DNA of 27,177 nt from a virus, in IMG/VR virus record IMGVR_UViG_3300029258_002295, positions 1-27,177 of that record. One strand, 5' to 3'. Below the pieces are notes generated by a model. That model saw only the letters and a program-made list of their open reading frames with translations, was not told the origin of the DNA and searched no databases. Position 1 is the first letter of the stretch. Every line of letters begins with the position of its first letter. Shown piece after piece: positions 6,042-13,128 of this stretch. The translations under genes were made by a program, and so were the position numbers.

Positions 6042-8921
6042 ATGAACGAACAGAATTCGGACCAGACCCCCGGCGAGGACACCGACACCGAATCACTCGG
6101 GCGCGTACACCCCGATTACCGCCCGCCGCAGCCGCACCTGTTCCGCCTGGACGACGTCGACCGGTTCCGCATCCCCGACGACGACGCCCTGACCCACGCC
6201 GAGCTGTCGCGCATCGCTGCGGCCGTCAAGGAGTACCGGCTCCGCCAGGCGCGGGAGAGCTTCCCCGCGTTCCTTGAGTACGTCTTCCGCGACGAGGACA
6301 GCGACCCCGGCGCACCTGTACCGGTGACCGTCCAGTGGTACCAGGAGCAGTGGTCCCACGCGATGGACACGATCGACCGTCTGGTCATCATCGCCCCACG
6401 CGGTCACGCCAAGAGCACTACTGCCGTCGCTCGAGTGCTGTTCGAGTTGGGGCGCAGCCCCGACCTGCGCATCAAGGTGGTCGGCCCCTCCGACGGGCGC
6501 GCGATGGAGCGCCTGTTCGAGATCAAGCAGCACATCGAGCACAACCCCCGCCTGCGCGAGGTATTCCCCCACCTCCGGCGCCCGCCCGGCCAGGACACCG
6601 AGTTCTCGAAGCACAAGATCATCATCCCGCGCAAGGCCATGCACCGCGACGCCTCCGTCGAGGCGCTGGGCATCACAGCCACGGTCACCGGCGGCCGCGC
6701 GGACCTGATCCTCGCCGACGACGTCGTCGATCGACGTAACGCGATCCAGATGCCCGCGATGCGCGAGGCCATCAAGCAGGCGTGGCACTCGGACTGGATG
6801 CAGCTCCTCGCCCCGAACGCCAGGGTCTGGTACCTGGCGACGCCGTGGCACCGATGTCTCGTTGACGGAGAGATGGTCGAGACCACGCGGGGTCTCGTGC
6901 GGGCCGAGGGCCTCCTGTCCACAGACGAGGTCCGGCAACCAGGGGCAGAGTGGAGTATTCCAGAGGCCATCACGCGCAGACGGTACAGCGGTCCCGTGGT
7001 CAGGGTGAGGGTGACGGGTAGCGTCGTACCACAGACGGTGACGCCGTGGCATAGGTTCCCAACGGAGCGCGGGCTGGTGGAGGCGCGCGACCTGATCGCC
7101 GGTGATAGGGTGTACCTCGACATCCGGACGCCGCCCGAGATGGGCATCGACGACGTATCGGAGATGGAGCCCGCGCCTCGGCCGCGACGCAAGCACCCAG
7201 GCAGCAAGATTGTCCGCAACAGGAAGTCTCGCATATCTCCCGAGGACTTGCAGGCGCGCATCGACAACGGCGAGACCTACGCCAGCATCGCCGAAGACTT
7301 GGGGTACAAGACCGGCAAGAGGATGATCCACTACCTGGTCAAGAGATACGGACTGCGTGCCGGTGATTGCCTGAACCGCGCCCGGCCGGGCTACATGCAG
7401 ACAGAGGAGTTCTGGGCGCTCGTTGGTTACTGGATCGCCGAGGGCTCCGTTGACACCTCGACCTCTGCGACGAGACTCACGTTCGGATACTACGGCGAGG
7501 AATTGGACTACGTGGACGACGCGGTTGCCTGTGTGCAGTCTGCGCTCGGAGTCCCCGTGTCGGTCAATCGCACCGGGCACGCTACCGTTGTCCAGTTCAG
7601 CGAACAGGCGGTAGCCGACTGGTTCCTGGGTGAGTTCGGGGCCAAGGGGCGCATTCTCAAGCTGCCGCCGTGGTTCGAGCGTCTCCCGCAGGCGTTTCTG
7701 GATGCCGCCCTGCGTGCGTACCTGCGTGGAGACGGGGCGTGCCGGAAGGCCAGTACGCAGCGCTACGGGATGCGGCTGTCGACTTCTAGCTACCAGCTCG
7801 CGTGCGGGTGGCGCCGCATCCTGGCTGCGCGATACGGGGCAACACCGCGCATCTACATGCAGCCTAGAACCGAAGAGGCCCGCGGCGATCGCTGGGAGGT
7901 TCGCTGCGAGAGTACCGTGGCGCAGTACCTCGGGGAGGTCGACAGCGTCTCTGTCCCAGAGATGGAGCGCTCGCCACAGATACACAACGACGGCGAGCGG
8001 CTGTGGATGCGCGTGCGAGAAGTACGGGCAGAGCAATACGACGGGCAGATTACGTCTATCGCAACGCCGTCTGGGTTCTACGACACATCTATCCTGACCT
8101 CGCACAATTCGGACCTCACCCACCACCTCATCGACAACCCGGAGTACCACGTCCTGAAGCGGACGGTGGGCGACGGGTTCGCGTCCATCTGGCCGGCGCG
8201 GTTCCCGGAGTCTGTGCTCCGCCGCCGGTACGCCGACAGCGCTATCGAGTACGCCAGGGCCTACCTGTGCCAGGCGCGGGACGAGTCGGAGGCCCCGGTC
8301 CGGCCCGAGTGGTTCCGGTTCGTACGGGCCGACCAGGTCGACCTCGAGGGGCTGACCATCCTCTGCTCGTACGACACCGCTGTCGGGCTGCGGCAGACGA
8401 ACGACTACACCGCCGGCGTCGTCATCGGCGTCCGCGGGTCCGGCGAGATCTACGTCCTCGACGCGTGGCACGCCCGCCTCACGCTCGAGGACCAGGCCGC
8501 GCGCATCTTCGCCGACTACCAGCGGTTCCATCCCGAGCGCATCCTGATCGAGAAGGTGGGGCAGATGGTGCTCGACCAGCACATCCTCTCGAAGTGGCCC
8601 GCCCTCGCCGGCATCGTACAGACCACCACTCCCAAGGTGGGGAAGTTCGAGCGCCTGGTCGGCGTCACACCGCTCATGCAGAACGGCCAGGTCCACTTCC
8701 TCTCGCACCTCAACCCCGACGACCGCGAGGCGTACCGGCCCGGCCGCGGCAACATCATCGGCGAGTTGACCGACTTCCCCATCGCCGCGCACGACGACCT
8801 GGTCGACGCCCTGTCTCAGGGCCTACACTGGGCTCGCCGCTGGATACTCGACCCGTGGGCGCCGCCGCAGCAGGCAGCCCGCGACGAGGAGTTCGGTGCG
8901 CTGGACGATTATTTTGGTTGA
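6042..8921 (+). CDS. terL: Terminase large subunit, split by an intein
   Basis: ATP-driven DNA-packaging motor and headful/cos nuclease. Of 959 residues, 541 are terminase and 418 (272-689) are intein. N-terminal ATPase: Walker A A118-P-R-G-H-A-K124-S-T, and Walker B D221-LILA-D226-D227. The coupling motif Y-L-A-T-P-W-H-R is cut directly after R271, and the reading resumes S690-D-L-T-H-H-L-I. C-terminal RNase-H-like nuclease: D778 in SYD, an acidic residue in ILIEKVG, and D918-D919-L-V-D922. All expected catalytic residues are present, so the spliced protein should work. An active terminase requires protein splicing. The ATG 6042 start has only a weak CGGAG site, and 22 bp separate it from the upstream gene. 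The stop overlaps a strong promoter for the next gene. Confidence 0.95.
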   Translation: MNEQNSDQTPGEDTDTESLGRVHPDYRPPQPHLFRLDDVDRFRIPDDDALTHAELSRIAAAVKEYRLRQARESFPAFLEYVFRDEDSDPGAPVPVTVQWYQEQWSHAMDTIDRLVIIAPRGHAKSTTAVARVLFELGRSPDLRIKVVGPSDGRAMERLFEIKQHIEHNPRLREVFPHLRRPPGQDTEFSKHKIIIPRKAMHRDASVEALGITATVTGGRADLILADDVVDRRNAIQMPAMREAIKQAWHSDWMQLLAPNARVWYLATPWHRCLVDGEMVETTRGLVRAEGLLSTDEVRQPGAEWSIPEAITRRRYSGPVVRVRVTGSVVPQTVTPWHRFPTERGLVEARDLIAGDRVYLDIRTPPEMGIDDVSEMEPAPRPRRKHPGSKIVRNRKSRISPEDLQARIDNGETYASIAEDLGYKTGKRMIHYLVKRYGLRAGDCLNRARPGYMQTEEFWALVGYWIAEGSVDTSTSATRLTFGYYGEELDYVDDAVACVQSALGVPVSVNRTGHATVVQFSEQAVADWFLGEFGAKGRILKLPPWFERLPQAFLDAALRAYLRGDGACRKASTQRYGMRLSTSSYQLACGWRRILAARYGATPRIYMQPRTEEARGDRWEVRCESTVAQYLGEVDSVSVPEMERSPQIHNDGERLWMRVREVRAEQYDGQITSIATPSGFYDTSILTSHNSDLTHHLIDNPEYHVLKRTVGDGFASIWPARFPESVLRRRYADSAIEYARAYLCQARDESEAPVRPEWFRFVRADQVDLEGLTILCSYDTAVGLRQTNDYTAGVVIGVRGSGEIYVLDAWHARLTLEDQAARIFADYQRFHPERILIEKVGQMVLDQHILSKWPALAGIVQTTTPKVGKFERLVGVTPLMQNGQVHFLSHLNPDDREAYRPGRGNIIGELTDFPIAAHDDLVDALSQGLHWARRWILDPWAPPQQAARDEEFGALDDYFG
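6855..8108 (+). mobile_element. Intein with LAGLIDADG homing endonuclease inside terL
   Basis: In-frame 418-residue protein intron. First residue Cys272 (block A, CLVDGEMVETTRG). Block B is near T-P-W-H with the downstream A-R-D-L-I-A-G-D. The last residues are His-Asn (689), followed by Ser690 as the C-extein nucleophile, so all splicing residues are intact. Two dodecapeptide motifs mark a DOD homing endonuclease: A459-LVGYWIAEG and F552-LDAALRAYLRGDG, with acidic residues E467 and D564. Between splicing and nuclease parts, residues about 398-432 form an HTH-like DNA-binding segment. The insertion point is the conserved T-P-W-H packaging motif, a typical essential-site choice. Its codons end in A/T far more often than the flanking terminase codons, suggesting acquisition from another source. 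Confidence 0.93.
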
Positions 8922-8945
8922 CCCGGGGCGTGTGCCGGGTATAAT
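8918..8945 (+). promoter_or_regulatory. Sigma70-like promoter overlapping the terL stop
   Basis: TTGACC at 8918-8923 and a perfect TATAAT at 8940-8945 are separated by 16 bp. In a sequence this GC-rich such a pair stands out. The predicted start of transcription near 8952 leaves a short leader holding the GAGGAGG ribosome site (8963-8969) of the gene at 8976. Confidence 0.75.
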
Positions 8946-8975
8946 AGGAGCGGGCTGTAGCCGAGGAGGTATCTT

Positions 8976-9110
8976 GTGCATAGTGTTGGCGACTGCATCA
9001 CGGCAGAGTGGGCGAACAACGTGGGCCGTGCCATCGCCACCAACCGACTGATCGGCGTGGCGTCGTTCGTGTTGGCACTCGCGGCGCTCGTCGTCGCACT
9101 GGCGACGTAG
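8976..9110 (+). CDS. 44-residue membrane protein
   Basis: GTG 8976 stands 6 bp after GAGGAGG (8963-8969), directly downstream of a strong promoter. The peptide has a polar N-terminal half (HSVGDCITAEWANNVGRA) and ends in one hydrophobic helix of about 20 residues (RLIGVASFVLALAALVVALA), so it should be a C-tail-anchored inner-membrane peptide. Candidate roles include a holin-like or superinfection/host-envelope factor, but no lysis genes are adjacent and I do not assign one. Its own promoter and ribosome site argue that it is real despite its size. Confidence 0.7.
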   Translation: MHSVGDCITAEWANNVGRAIATNRLIGVASFVLALAALVVALAT

Positions 9111-9119
9111 GTGGAGGCG

Positions 9120-9386
9120 ATGTGGACACAGATGCCGATCGAGGTGCCCGGCGCACCCGAGGGGACGTTCACGATCGTGTCTGGCCTTCGGTGGTACGAC
9201 CTGGAGAGGGAGAAGCCGCGCTTCGAGATCGAGGGATCGAGGACTGACGACGGGTTCGTGCTCGGGTTCGAGGACGCGGCGGTCGCGCGCTGCGACGGGG
9301 ACAAGACCGAGATGGTCGGACGCGTCGTGATCGACGACGGCGCAAACAGCGAGGAGGAAGCAGATGGGGAAGGCACTCACCGTTGA
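9120..9386 (+). CDS. Hypothetical acidic protein (88 aa)
   Basis: ATG 9120 is preferred over GTG 9111 because GGTGGAG (9110-9116) can serve only the later start. The protein is beta-rich (GTFTIVSGLRWYDLER, FEIEG, GFVLGFED), soluble, and ends in a very acidic tail that overlaps the next gene by 23 bp. I do not recognise a family. Confidence 0.6.
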   Translation: MWTQMPIEVPGAPEGTFTIVSGLRWYDLEREKPRFEIEGSRTDDGFVLGFEDAAVARCDGDKTEMVGRVVIDDGANSEEEADGEGTHR

Positions 9387-10137
9387 CCAGCGGATGCGCG
9401 TCCACGAGGACGCGGCGCGGAGGATGTTCAAGCACGAGGGCGTCTACGCCTCAGGGGTCGAGCGGTACGAGATGGTTGACGACCTCGCGCAGGGCACGGT
9501 GATGTGCCGCGCGCTAGGCCAGGACGGCCTCGCCGTCTCCATCATCGGCCCGTACCGGTGTGACGACCACATTCTCCATGCCGCCATTCACGAGGCGGAG
9601 GTGGAGGTGCTGTCCGAGGACGAACAGCAGGAGGAGGAGACGAAGATGCAGGAGTTCGAAGTAGGGGACCGTGTGCGTGTTTCCGACGCTGGCCCATGGC
9701 ATGGGAGCTGCGGTACCGTGCGCGGACGCGGCGGCTTCGTGTACCAAGTGCGTCTCGATTGCGGCGAGGTTATCTACGGGCCCGCGAGCTACTACGAGCC
9801 ATTGCCGCATGACAGTATCCGCGCCGGCGACTGCGTGTTCGCTCTAGCGGAACCCCCGGCCCAGTACTTCAAGAGGAACAAGCGGGACGACTACACCCCG
9901 TTTATTGGGCGGACCGGGCAGGTCGCCGCCAGGGCCGCCGCCAGGGCCGCCGCCTGGGCCGCCGCCAGGGCCGCCGCCAGGGCCGCCGCCAGGGACGCCG
10001 CCAGGGCCGCCGCCTGGGCCGCCGCCAGGGCCGCCGCCAGGGCCGCCGCCAGGGCCGCCGCCTGGGCCGCCCAGAACAAAAAGCTGGAGCAGATGCTCCT
10101 TGCTCTTGGGCGTGAAGCCAGGGAGGGTCGACGATAA
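9364..10137 (+). CDS. SH3/KOW-like protein with Ala-Ala-Arg/Trp-Ala repeats
   Basis: A 257-residue protein with three parts. Residues 1-95 are a mixed domain ending in an acidic Glu/Gln stretch. Residues about 96-150 look like a small SH3/KOW-type beta barrel (EFEVGDRVRVSDAGPWHG, then GTVRGRG and VYQVRLDCG). Residues about 188-235 are twelve perfect tetrapeptides of type A-A-[RW]-[AD], followed by a basic helix. The repeat should be a long amphipathic helix with Arg or Trp every fourth residue, suited to binding a membrane surface, nucleic acid or itself. Similar Ala/Trp/Arg runs occur in other phage proteins without known function. ATG 9364 follows GAGGAGGAA. Confidence 0.75.
   Translation: MGKALTVDQRMRVHEDAARRMFKHEGVYASGVERYEMVDDLAQGTVMCRALGQDGLAVSIIGPYRCDDHILHAAIHEAEVEVLSEDEQQEEETKMQEFEVGDRVRVSDAGPWHGSCGTVRGRGGFVYQVRLDCGEVIYGPASYYEPLPHDSIRAGDCVFALAEPPAQYFKRNKRDDYTPFIGRTGQVAARAAARAAAWAAARAAARAAARDAARAAAWAAARAAARAAARAAAWAAQNKKLEQMLLALGREAREGRR
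9925..10068 (+). repeat. Twelve tandem 12-bp units in a coding region
   Basis: Units are GCCGCCAGGGCC with rare single-base variants: AGG to TGG (Arg to Trp) in units 3, 8 and 12, and GCC to GAC (Ala to Asp) in unit 6. The length is a multiple of three, so unit gain or loss keeps the frame. The near-identity of units at DNA level suggests recent slippage or recombination. Confidence 0.95.
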
Positions 10138-10229
10138 TGCCGAGGAAACGATGCGAGTGGGCGGACGCGGTGCTCGAGACCGAGGAACAGGAAGGAGGTG
10201 ACCCGACACACTACACCGACGGGGACTAG
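10137..10229 (+). CDS. Possible 30-residue acidic peptide
   Basis: A short frame starts in a TAATG overlap with the preceding stop and reads MPRKRCEWADAVLETEEQEG and on to a stop at 10227-10229. A good AAGGAGG at 10192-10198 lies inside it and could serve another short frame (GTG 10198 to 10341, basic and low-complexity). Either, both or neither may be expressed. The remaining bases up to 10356 show no better gene. Confidence 0.35.
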   Translation: MPRKRCEWADAVLETEEQEGGDPTHYTDGD

Positions 10230-10356
10230 ACGCTCGCAGAAAAAAGTCACAGGGAAGCGAGCGGATGGTGCGACGAACACCCCTCGCCGTAATGGTGCGG
10301 CGGGGGACTACGACAACGCCCCAGCGAGGGCGAGACGATAGATAGACGGAGGAACG

Positions 10357-10641
10357 ATGAGTTGGGGCGAGCGCAGCTGCGCTTACAGCTACTCGAATAT
10401 GCGACCCGGCCCCGGTGCGCCGACGAGCGCAGGGCGTCCGTGCGTCCCCACCTCGGCCACGTGCAATGTCGACTGCCCGTACTACGAGTGGGACGGATCG
10501 ACGCCGCCGGACTCGGAGCCGGACAAGCAGCGGCGCCTCCGTCAGCGGCGAGAAGACCAGCCGGTTTCCAGGCGCTCGATATCGGCGCTGAGCCGCAACC
10601 AGAGAAAGCGCCGGAGCCGGCGCGAGAGGGGGCGGAGATGA
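10357..10641 (+). CDS. Hypothetical Cys-containing basic protein (94 aa)
   Basis: ATG 10357 follows GGAGG with 5-bp spacing. The first half has several Cys (SWGERSC, GRPC, SATC, VDC) in a Pro/Gly-rich context, and the second half is very basic (repeated R-R-x-R), so nucleic-acid binding is possible. It ends in an ATGA overlap with the next gene, which itself starts with a Cys-rich segment, so the two probably act together. The competing frame here is a composition shadow. Function unknown. Confidence 0.6.
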   Translation: MSWGERSCAYSYSNMRPGPGAPTSAGRPCVPTSATCNVDCPYYEWDGSTPPDSEPDKQRRLRQRREDQPVSRRSISALSRNQRKRRSRRERGRR

Positions 10642-11651
10642 GGATCAGGCCTCTCCTACGGGACGAGGAGCCGGTGTGCAGCCGGGCCTGCGGGTCGCTC
10701 ACCGAGGAGGGCGTGTGCCGCATCACGCTCGCGGATGTCGTCCCCGGGGCGACGCCCTGCTGGCCGTGGTACCGGGACGAGATCCCAGCACTTCGCGACA
10801 AGCGTCGGGCCGCCGCGTGTGGGGAAAAAGGGGTAGTTTTTCCCACAGAAGAGCGGCCGGCGAGCACGGACGCCGAGCGCGAGATCGAGCGGCTGGTCGA
10901 CCTGAACCGGCGTCTCGATGAGGAGCGCATGGCCGCCGCGCGCACCATCGCCGTCGTCGACAACGCCCTCGGCAACGGTGCCGACGAGGCGCTTTGGCCG
11001 CCGGGGTTGACGCGCGGTGAGGCGGTGGCGCGGTTGGTGCGCGCCCTGTCCACCATCGAGGCGCGGGACCGCAAGATTGAGCGGCTGAAGAACGACACAT
11101 ACTGCGCGTATTGTGGGCAGAAGTTTCCGCTGGACGATGAGGCGGCAACCGCAGTTTCTGAGCACATCCACAAATGCACCAAGCACCCGATGCGAGAGGT
11201 TGAGCGCGAACGCGATCACCACCGGAGTGAATGCGCGAGGTTGGGGGCAGAGCTGGACGGATTCCGCGCTGAGTGCAGGCAACTCCGCACTCGCGCCGAG
11301 CAAGTCGAGCGCCGCGTCGCAGAGTTGGAGGCCGCGAACGAGTCCTTGACCTGCGAGAACCAGTGCGCCCACGACGAGGCCGACGACATCCTGGCAGCGA
11401 TCCCCTACCCCGATGATATGGATGGCGATCCGGTGGTGGTTGCTCGGTGGGCTGGGAAGCGCATCGAGGAGCAGCGGGCGAAGTTGGAGGCGGTGAGGGA
11501 GGTTGTCGAGGAATTCGGTTTTCAACTCGCAGTGTGGTCAATGAAGTTACCGCCGTGGGTTCGCGAGGCTGCTGAAAAACTACACGCGGCACTCAGCACC
11601 ACCCCCACCCCCGCACCCCGTGCACCATTTGCGGCAACGTGTGGGCTGTAG
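10638..11651 (+). CDS. Coiled-coil protein with C2HC zinc finger
   Basis: I chose ATG 10638 (GCGGAG site, ATGA overlap with the preceding gene); the frame is open further upstream but overlaps that gene entirely. Of 337 residues, the N terminus has a short Cys-rich part (EPVCSRACGS ... GVCRITLADV). Residues about 75-150 are a helical, Arg/Glu-rich coil. A finger C156-x2-C159-x16-H176-x3-C180 follows, ending in KHPMREVER, and then a long coiled coil (about 185-270). The C-K-H-P-M/L-R-E ending recurs in phage and bacterial proteins I know only as uncharacterised. It may be a structural or regulatory scaffold. The coding region contains a striking hairpin at 10818-10847. Confidence 0.72.
   Translation: MRIRPLLRDEEPVCSRACGSLTEEGVCRITLADVVPGATPCWPWYRDEIPALRDKRRAAACGEKGVVFPTEERPASTDAEREIERLVDLNRRLDEERMAAARTIAVVDNALGNGADEALWPPGLTRGEAVARLVRALSTIEARDRKIERLKNDTYCAYCGQKFPLDDEAATAVSEHIHKCTKHPMREVERERDHHRSECARLGAELDGFRAECRQLRTRAEQVERRVAELEAANESLTCENQCAHDEADDILAAIPYPDDMDGDPVVVARWAGKRIEEQRAKLEAVREVVEEFGFQLAVWSMKLPPWVREAAEKLHAALSTTPTPAPRAPFAATCGL
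10818..10847 (+). other. Near-perfect inverted repeat inside a gene
   Basis: The left arm TGTGGGGAAAAA (10818-10829) pairs with the right arm TTTTTCCCACA (10837-10847) across a 7-base loop, with one bulged G. It is the most AT-rich patch in its neighbourhood and codes for EKGVVFPT. It could fold in RNA as an intragenic attenuator or terminator-like hairpin, or serve as a palindromic protein-binding site. Confidence 0.7.
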
Positions 11652-11685
11652 GCTACATGCTGTTGAGCGTGAGAAAGGACGAGCA

Positions 11686-12069
11686 ATGAACGAGACGACG
11701 ACCGAGAACCATCCGCCCCCAGGACCACTCGACCAGGTCTACCAAGACGAGGTGGCCCCCCTGCTCGAGCGCATCCGCGAGGTGGCCCGCGAGCACACGC
11801 TCCCGTTCTTCTTCTGCATGGCCACCGACTTGGAGGTCGGCGACGAAGGGTGGAGCGCGCGCCGCCATCTGGCGTGCGACACCGGCATGACGCAGGAGGA
11901 GGCGGAGGCGGCCGTAGATAGCGGCAAGACGTCCGACTTCGCCCGGGCCCTGCTCGCGGCGCGTATCGCCGGACACATGCGCGTCGAGGAGGAGGGGTGG
12001 GTGCCTGTCCGGCCCGAGGACGCGAGCCGGGTCATGCAGGAGTGGGCCGACGGCGAGGACGATGCGTAG
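11686..12069 (+). CDS. Hypothetical protein (127 aa)
   Basis: ATG 11686 follows AAGGA at 11675-11679; an upstream ATG in the same frame would overlap the previous gene without a ribosome site. The protein has a helical N-terminal half (VAPLLERIREVAREHTLPFF), a beta centre and an acidic C terminus. A pattern of this kind, a helix followed by LPFFFCMATDLE, suggests a small alpha/beta fold. Family not recognised. It overlaps the lipoprotein gene by 8 bp, so the two are probably co-expressed. Confidence 0.68.
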   Translation: MNETTTENHPPPGPLDQVYQDEVAPLLERIREVAREHTLPFFFCMATDLEVGDEGWSARRHLACDTGMTQEEAEAAVDSGKTSDFARALLAARIAGHMRVEEEGWVPVRPEDASRVMQEWADGEDDA

Positions 12070-12979
12070 ACCGTGGACCTGGTACGCCGGAGCCGTGCTT
12101 CTCGCGGTTTGTGCTGCGGTGCTCGCCGTAGTAGTCGGTGGGACCCTGGCTGGGTGCGACGCGCAGATCTACCCGTACGCTGGAGAGCCGCACCCCGGCG
12201 ACGGGCGTAGTTGGGACGGCGGCGCGCCGGGCGACGGCGAGCTGTTGCTGGAACAACCCGATGGCGGGGAGGCCGGAGGAGACGCCGATGCGGATACAGA
12301 TGCCGATAGCGACGCTGATACGGACGTCGACGCCGACGCCGACAGCGATTCCGACGTGGACGCCGACACGGACGCTGATGCTGACGCCGACGCGGACACC
12401 GATACTGGCAGCCAGGTGGGCCCGCCGTGGGATGCCGCGCCGCCTGACGCGGCGGACAGCTCGAGCACTCCTCCGCCTGATACGGACACGGGCAGTGACG
12501 TTTGCGGGGACGCCGGGGCTGACGCGGACGCGGATGGCGACGCCGACACGGACACGGTAACAGAGACCACGAGCGGGACCGGTGACGACCCTGGGCCGTG
12601 CGCCCACCTGCTCGGCGTCAGCGGCGTCTACTGTGATCAGGCTACCGGCTGGGCCTGGGCAATGGCCACGTCTGAGGGGACCTACGCCGAGTGCTCGACG
12701 TGGTGCGCTGGGCTGACCTGGGCCGGTTCGGCAGACTGGAACCTCCCGCTCCACGTCGACCTCGCCGGACTCATCACGCCCCCCGCCGCCGAGGGGTGCC
12801 ACTGGGACGAGGCGGTCTGGGGCACCGGGTGTCCGGGCCTCCCCTGGTGGGGGTCGCCGTACACCGGAGAGACCGCGATGGTCGTCGACTTCGCGACGGG
12901 CGTCTCGTTCACGTTGTCGGTTTGGGAGCAGGGCCGGTGCCGGTGCTCCACGTACGCCTCGCTCGTCCCGGTGGACTAG
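12062..12979 (+). CDS. Lipoprotein with Asp-rich tract and DUF1566-like domain
   Basis: A 305-residue surface-type protein. It has an N-terminal basic-hydrophobic signal (residues 1-31) ending in a canonical lipobox L29-A-G-C32. Residues 74-115 are 21 Asp-X dipeptides (X is Ala, Thr, Ser or Val), with a second short Asp-rich stretch near 155-170. The C-terminal domain (about 178-305) carries DUF1566-like hallmarks: YCD-x2-T-G-W-A-W, T-Y-A-E-C-x2-W-C, D225-W-N-L-P229 then D-L-A-G-L-I, and paired Cys. Such domains have a C-type-lectin-like fold and are frequent in secreted proteins of Myxococcota and relatives. The residue after Cys32 is Asp, an inner-membrane retention signal in E. coli. Likely envelope cargo expressed in the host, not a virion part; host adhesion is the alternative. 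Confidence 0.8.
   Translation: MRRPWTWYAGAVLLAVCAAVLAVVVGGTLAGCDAQIYPYAGEPHPGDGRSWDGGAPGDGELLLEQPDGGEAGGDADADTDADSDADTDVDADADSDSDVDADTDADADADADTDTGSQVGPPWDAAPPDAADSSSTPPPDTDTGSDVCGDAGADADADGDADTDTVTETTSGTGDDPGPCAHLLGVSGVYCDQATGWAWAMATSEGTYAECSTWCAGLTWAGSADWNLPLHVDLAGLITPPAAEGCHWDEAVWGTGCPGLPWWGSPYTGETAMVVDFATGVSFTLSVWEQGRCRCSTYASLVPVD
12281..12406 (+). repeat. Asp-X dipeptide coding repeat
   Basis: Twenty-one consecutive GAY-NNN pairs code for Asp followed by Ala, Thr, Ser or Val. The codons for both residues vary from unit to unit (GCC, GCG, GCT; GAC, GAT), so the pattern is kept by protein selection rather than by recent DNA slippage. It likely forms a flexible, possibly calcium-binding, spacer. 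Confidence 0.9.
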
Positions 12980-13061
12980 CCCGTCAACTCATAGGTTGCG
13001 CGGCTGCCCCAGCCCGTCAATGTGCACGTTGCGGAAAAAGCGACCTCCTGCGTCTTTCCTG

Positions 13062-13089
13062 TTGACAACCCCAGCAACCGCGTTATTAT
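13062..13089 (+). promoter_or_regulatory. Sigma70-like promoter
   Basis: Perfect TTGACA at 13062-13067 and TATTAT at 13084-13089 with 16-bp spacing. Transcription should start near 13096, giving a leader of about 33 bases with GAGGAGGG (13114-13121) before ATG 13129. The 82 bases before it hold only two copies of AGCCCGTCAA (12978 and 13011). Confidence 0.78.
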
Positions 13090-13128
13090 ACAGACATGAA
13101 CGGGGCACACAACGAGGAGGGACGCGAG

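Noticed and set aside
6093-8792. Very long open frame (899 codons) on the minus strand opposite the terminase
   Set aside because: It mirrors a GC-rich real gene with strong third-position bias; it also spans the intein, and its translation shows no domain.
8003-8944. Arg/Pro-rich plus-strand frame over the terminase end
   Set aside because: Composition typical of a shifted frame of a GC-rich gene; the terminase nuclease motifs lie in the other frame.
9844-10209. Collagen-like Gly/Pro repeat proteins on either strand
   Set aside because: They are other-frame readings of the 12-bp repeat and have a four-residue period, not the three-residue collagen period.
10240-10246. A-run (AAAAAAG) as a frameshift site
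   Set aside because: The frame of the candidate gene does not place it as a standard slippery heptamer, and no useful downstream frame follows.
11629-11659. Promoter TTGCGG-19-TACATG before the gene at 11686
   Set aside because: Both boxes are weak and the spacing is too long to claim it.
12600-12979. Diversity-generating retroelement target in the DUF1566-like domain
   Set aside because: No reverse transcriptase, no template repeat and no AAY-rich variable segment were seen in the window.
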